In this document: piece by piece, positions 63,532 through 64,000 of the stretch | Position numbering within the stretch: the first letter of the stretch is position 1 | Layout: each line of letters begins with the position of its first letter | Assembly (NCBI RefSeq): GCF_004122105.1 | Contig: NZ_SBKN01000003.1 | Span: 290,944 to 354,943 of the forward strand | Source of the DNA: Flavobacterium stagni | GTDB taxonomy: Bacteria; Bacteroidota; Bacteroidia; Flavobacteriales; Flavobacteriaceae | Direction: 5' to 3' | Length of the DNA: 64,000 nt | The notes under the pieces: model-generated | Told to the model about the DNA's origin: nothing | What the model saw: the letters and a program-made list of their open reading frames with translations, nothing else | Databases searched by the model: none | Translations under genes and position numbers: made by a program

Positions 63532-63561
63532 TAAATTTATAAAAAAAAGAGAAAACGCAAA
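63532..63561 (-). promoter_or_regulatory. Promoter of the glgE operon
   Basis: In minus-strand reading TTTG, 18 bases, TAAATTTA, about 24 bases before the start codon. Confidence 0.5.
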
Positions 63562-63745
63562 CAGCCCATCGCAATTTTACGGATATTTCAATAAAGTATC
63601 GTGTATTTAAAATCTTCTTGCCAATAGTGAGGTCAAATGACAAGATTGAATCAGAATCTGAATATTTAGTATTTAGATTTTAGAATTTAGATTTCAGAGT
63701 TTAGAACTCATCATTCATCATTCATAATTTTTTTAGCGTGTCCCT

Positions 63746-63830
63746 CCGGGTCGGGCTATCCGTTGCAAGTCCGCCCTCCGTTGCACTGCGCTGTGGGCTT
63801 TCCACTACTACCTGCCTGCCGGTAGGCAGG
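63746..63830 (-). repeat. Intergenic repeat copy plus CCTGCC palindrome
   Basis: GGGCTATCCGTTGCAAGTCC and GGGCTTTCCACTACTA resemble the inverse of the element at 59834-59896. Directly after lies CCTGCCTgCCGGtAGGCAGG (63811-63830), a near-perfect 20-base palindrome. The stretch 63509-63869 has no gene; it also holds AT-rich TTTAGATTT and TTCATAATT simple repeats. Confidence 0.55.
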
Positions 63831-63861
63831 TTTATAATTCATAATTCATTGCCGCACGGAT

Positions 63862-63896
63862 AAAAAAAATGAGGCCCTTCAAATTGAAGGGCCTCA
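63862..63896 (-). terminator. rRNA operon terminator
   Basis: TGAGGCCCTTCAA (63870-63882) pairs perfectly with TTGAAGGGCCTCA (63884-63896); eight A (63862-63869) give a U tract in minus-strand reading. It lies just downstream of the 5S gene. Confidence 0.92.
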
Positions 63897-63904
63897 CTAA
63901 AAGA

Positions 63905-64000
<96 letters not shown>

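Overview
The window is a bacterial chromosome segment that reads as Flavobacteriaceae (Bacteroidota, close to Flavobacterium). The reasons are a PorQ component of the type IX secretion system (T9SS), two secreted proteins with C-terminal T9SS sorting domains, promoters of the Bacteroidota type (TTTG, about 19 bases, TAnnTTTG), no visible Shine-Dalgarno sites, and low-GC intergenic DNA full of simple repeats. The species cannot be named from this sequence.

Region 1 (1-11,000) is accessory DNA. A 1.5 kb repeat sink is followed by three copies of one leader, a hairpin plus a TTG-N19-TAATTTG promoter. Each copy stands directly upstream of a gene block, and most blocks are closed by an imperfect palindrome of about 120-140 bases that resembles an integron attC site. 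The cargo looks like genome defence: an unknown protein, a DUF4365-like nuclease, a membrane coiled-coil protein, a two-gene relay (membrane-anchored receiver plus Cys-rich histidine kinase), a HAD-phosphoribosyltransferase-DprA/SLOG operon, and a DUF6602-like nuclease. This is the best candidate for an undescribed system.

Region 2 (11,000-23,000) holds poorly known small membrane, lipoprotein and secreted genes: a GC-rich outlier, a cytochrome c, a beta-propeller protein and two T9SS substrates. Three intergenic repeat families separate them, including a REP-like hairpin in at least six copies on the same strand. One lipoprotein gene appears frameshifted at a run of nine A.

Region 3 (23,000-43,700) is mostly core: an M1 aminopeptidase divergent from recG, an orphan HigA-type antitoxin, an erythromycin-esterase-like protein, an RND efflux operon (adaptor, pump, outer-membrane channel), a bestrophin, an AraC regulator convergent with DUF779 and aldehyde dehydrogenase genes, and pheT.

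Region 4 (43,700-64,000) runs almost wholly on the minus strand: a fasciclin protein, rpsA, a nucleoside transporter, cmk, porQ, lon, a lipoprotein, an Atg22-type transporter, an M48 protease, and a glycogen/maltose cluster (GH31, glgB, maltokinase, glgE). The cluster makes alpha-glucan by the GlgE route but has no trehalose synthase beside it. The window ends in a partial 5S rRNA gene with a strong terminator, the 3' end of an rRNA operon on the minus strand. No tRNA, CRISPR array, transposase or integrase gene was seen.
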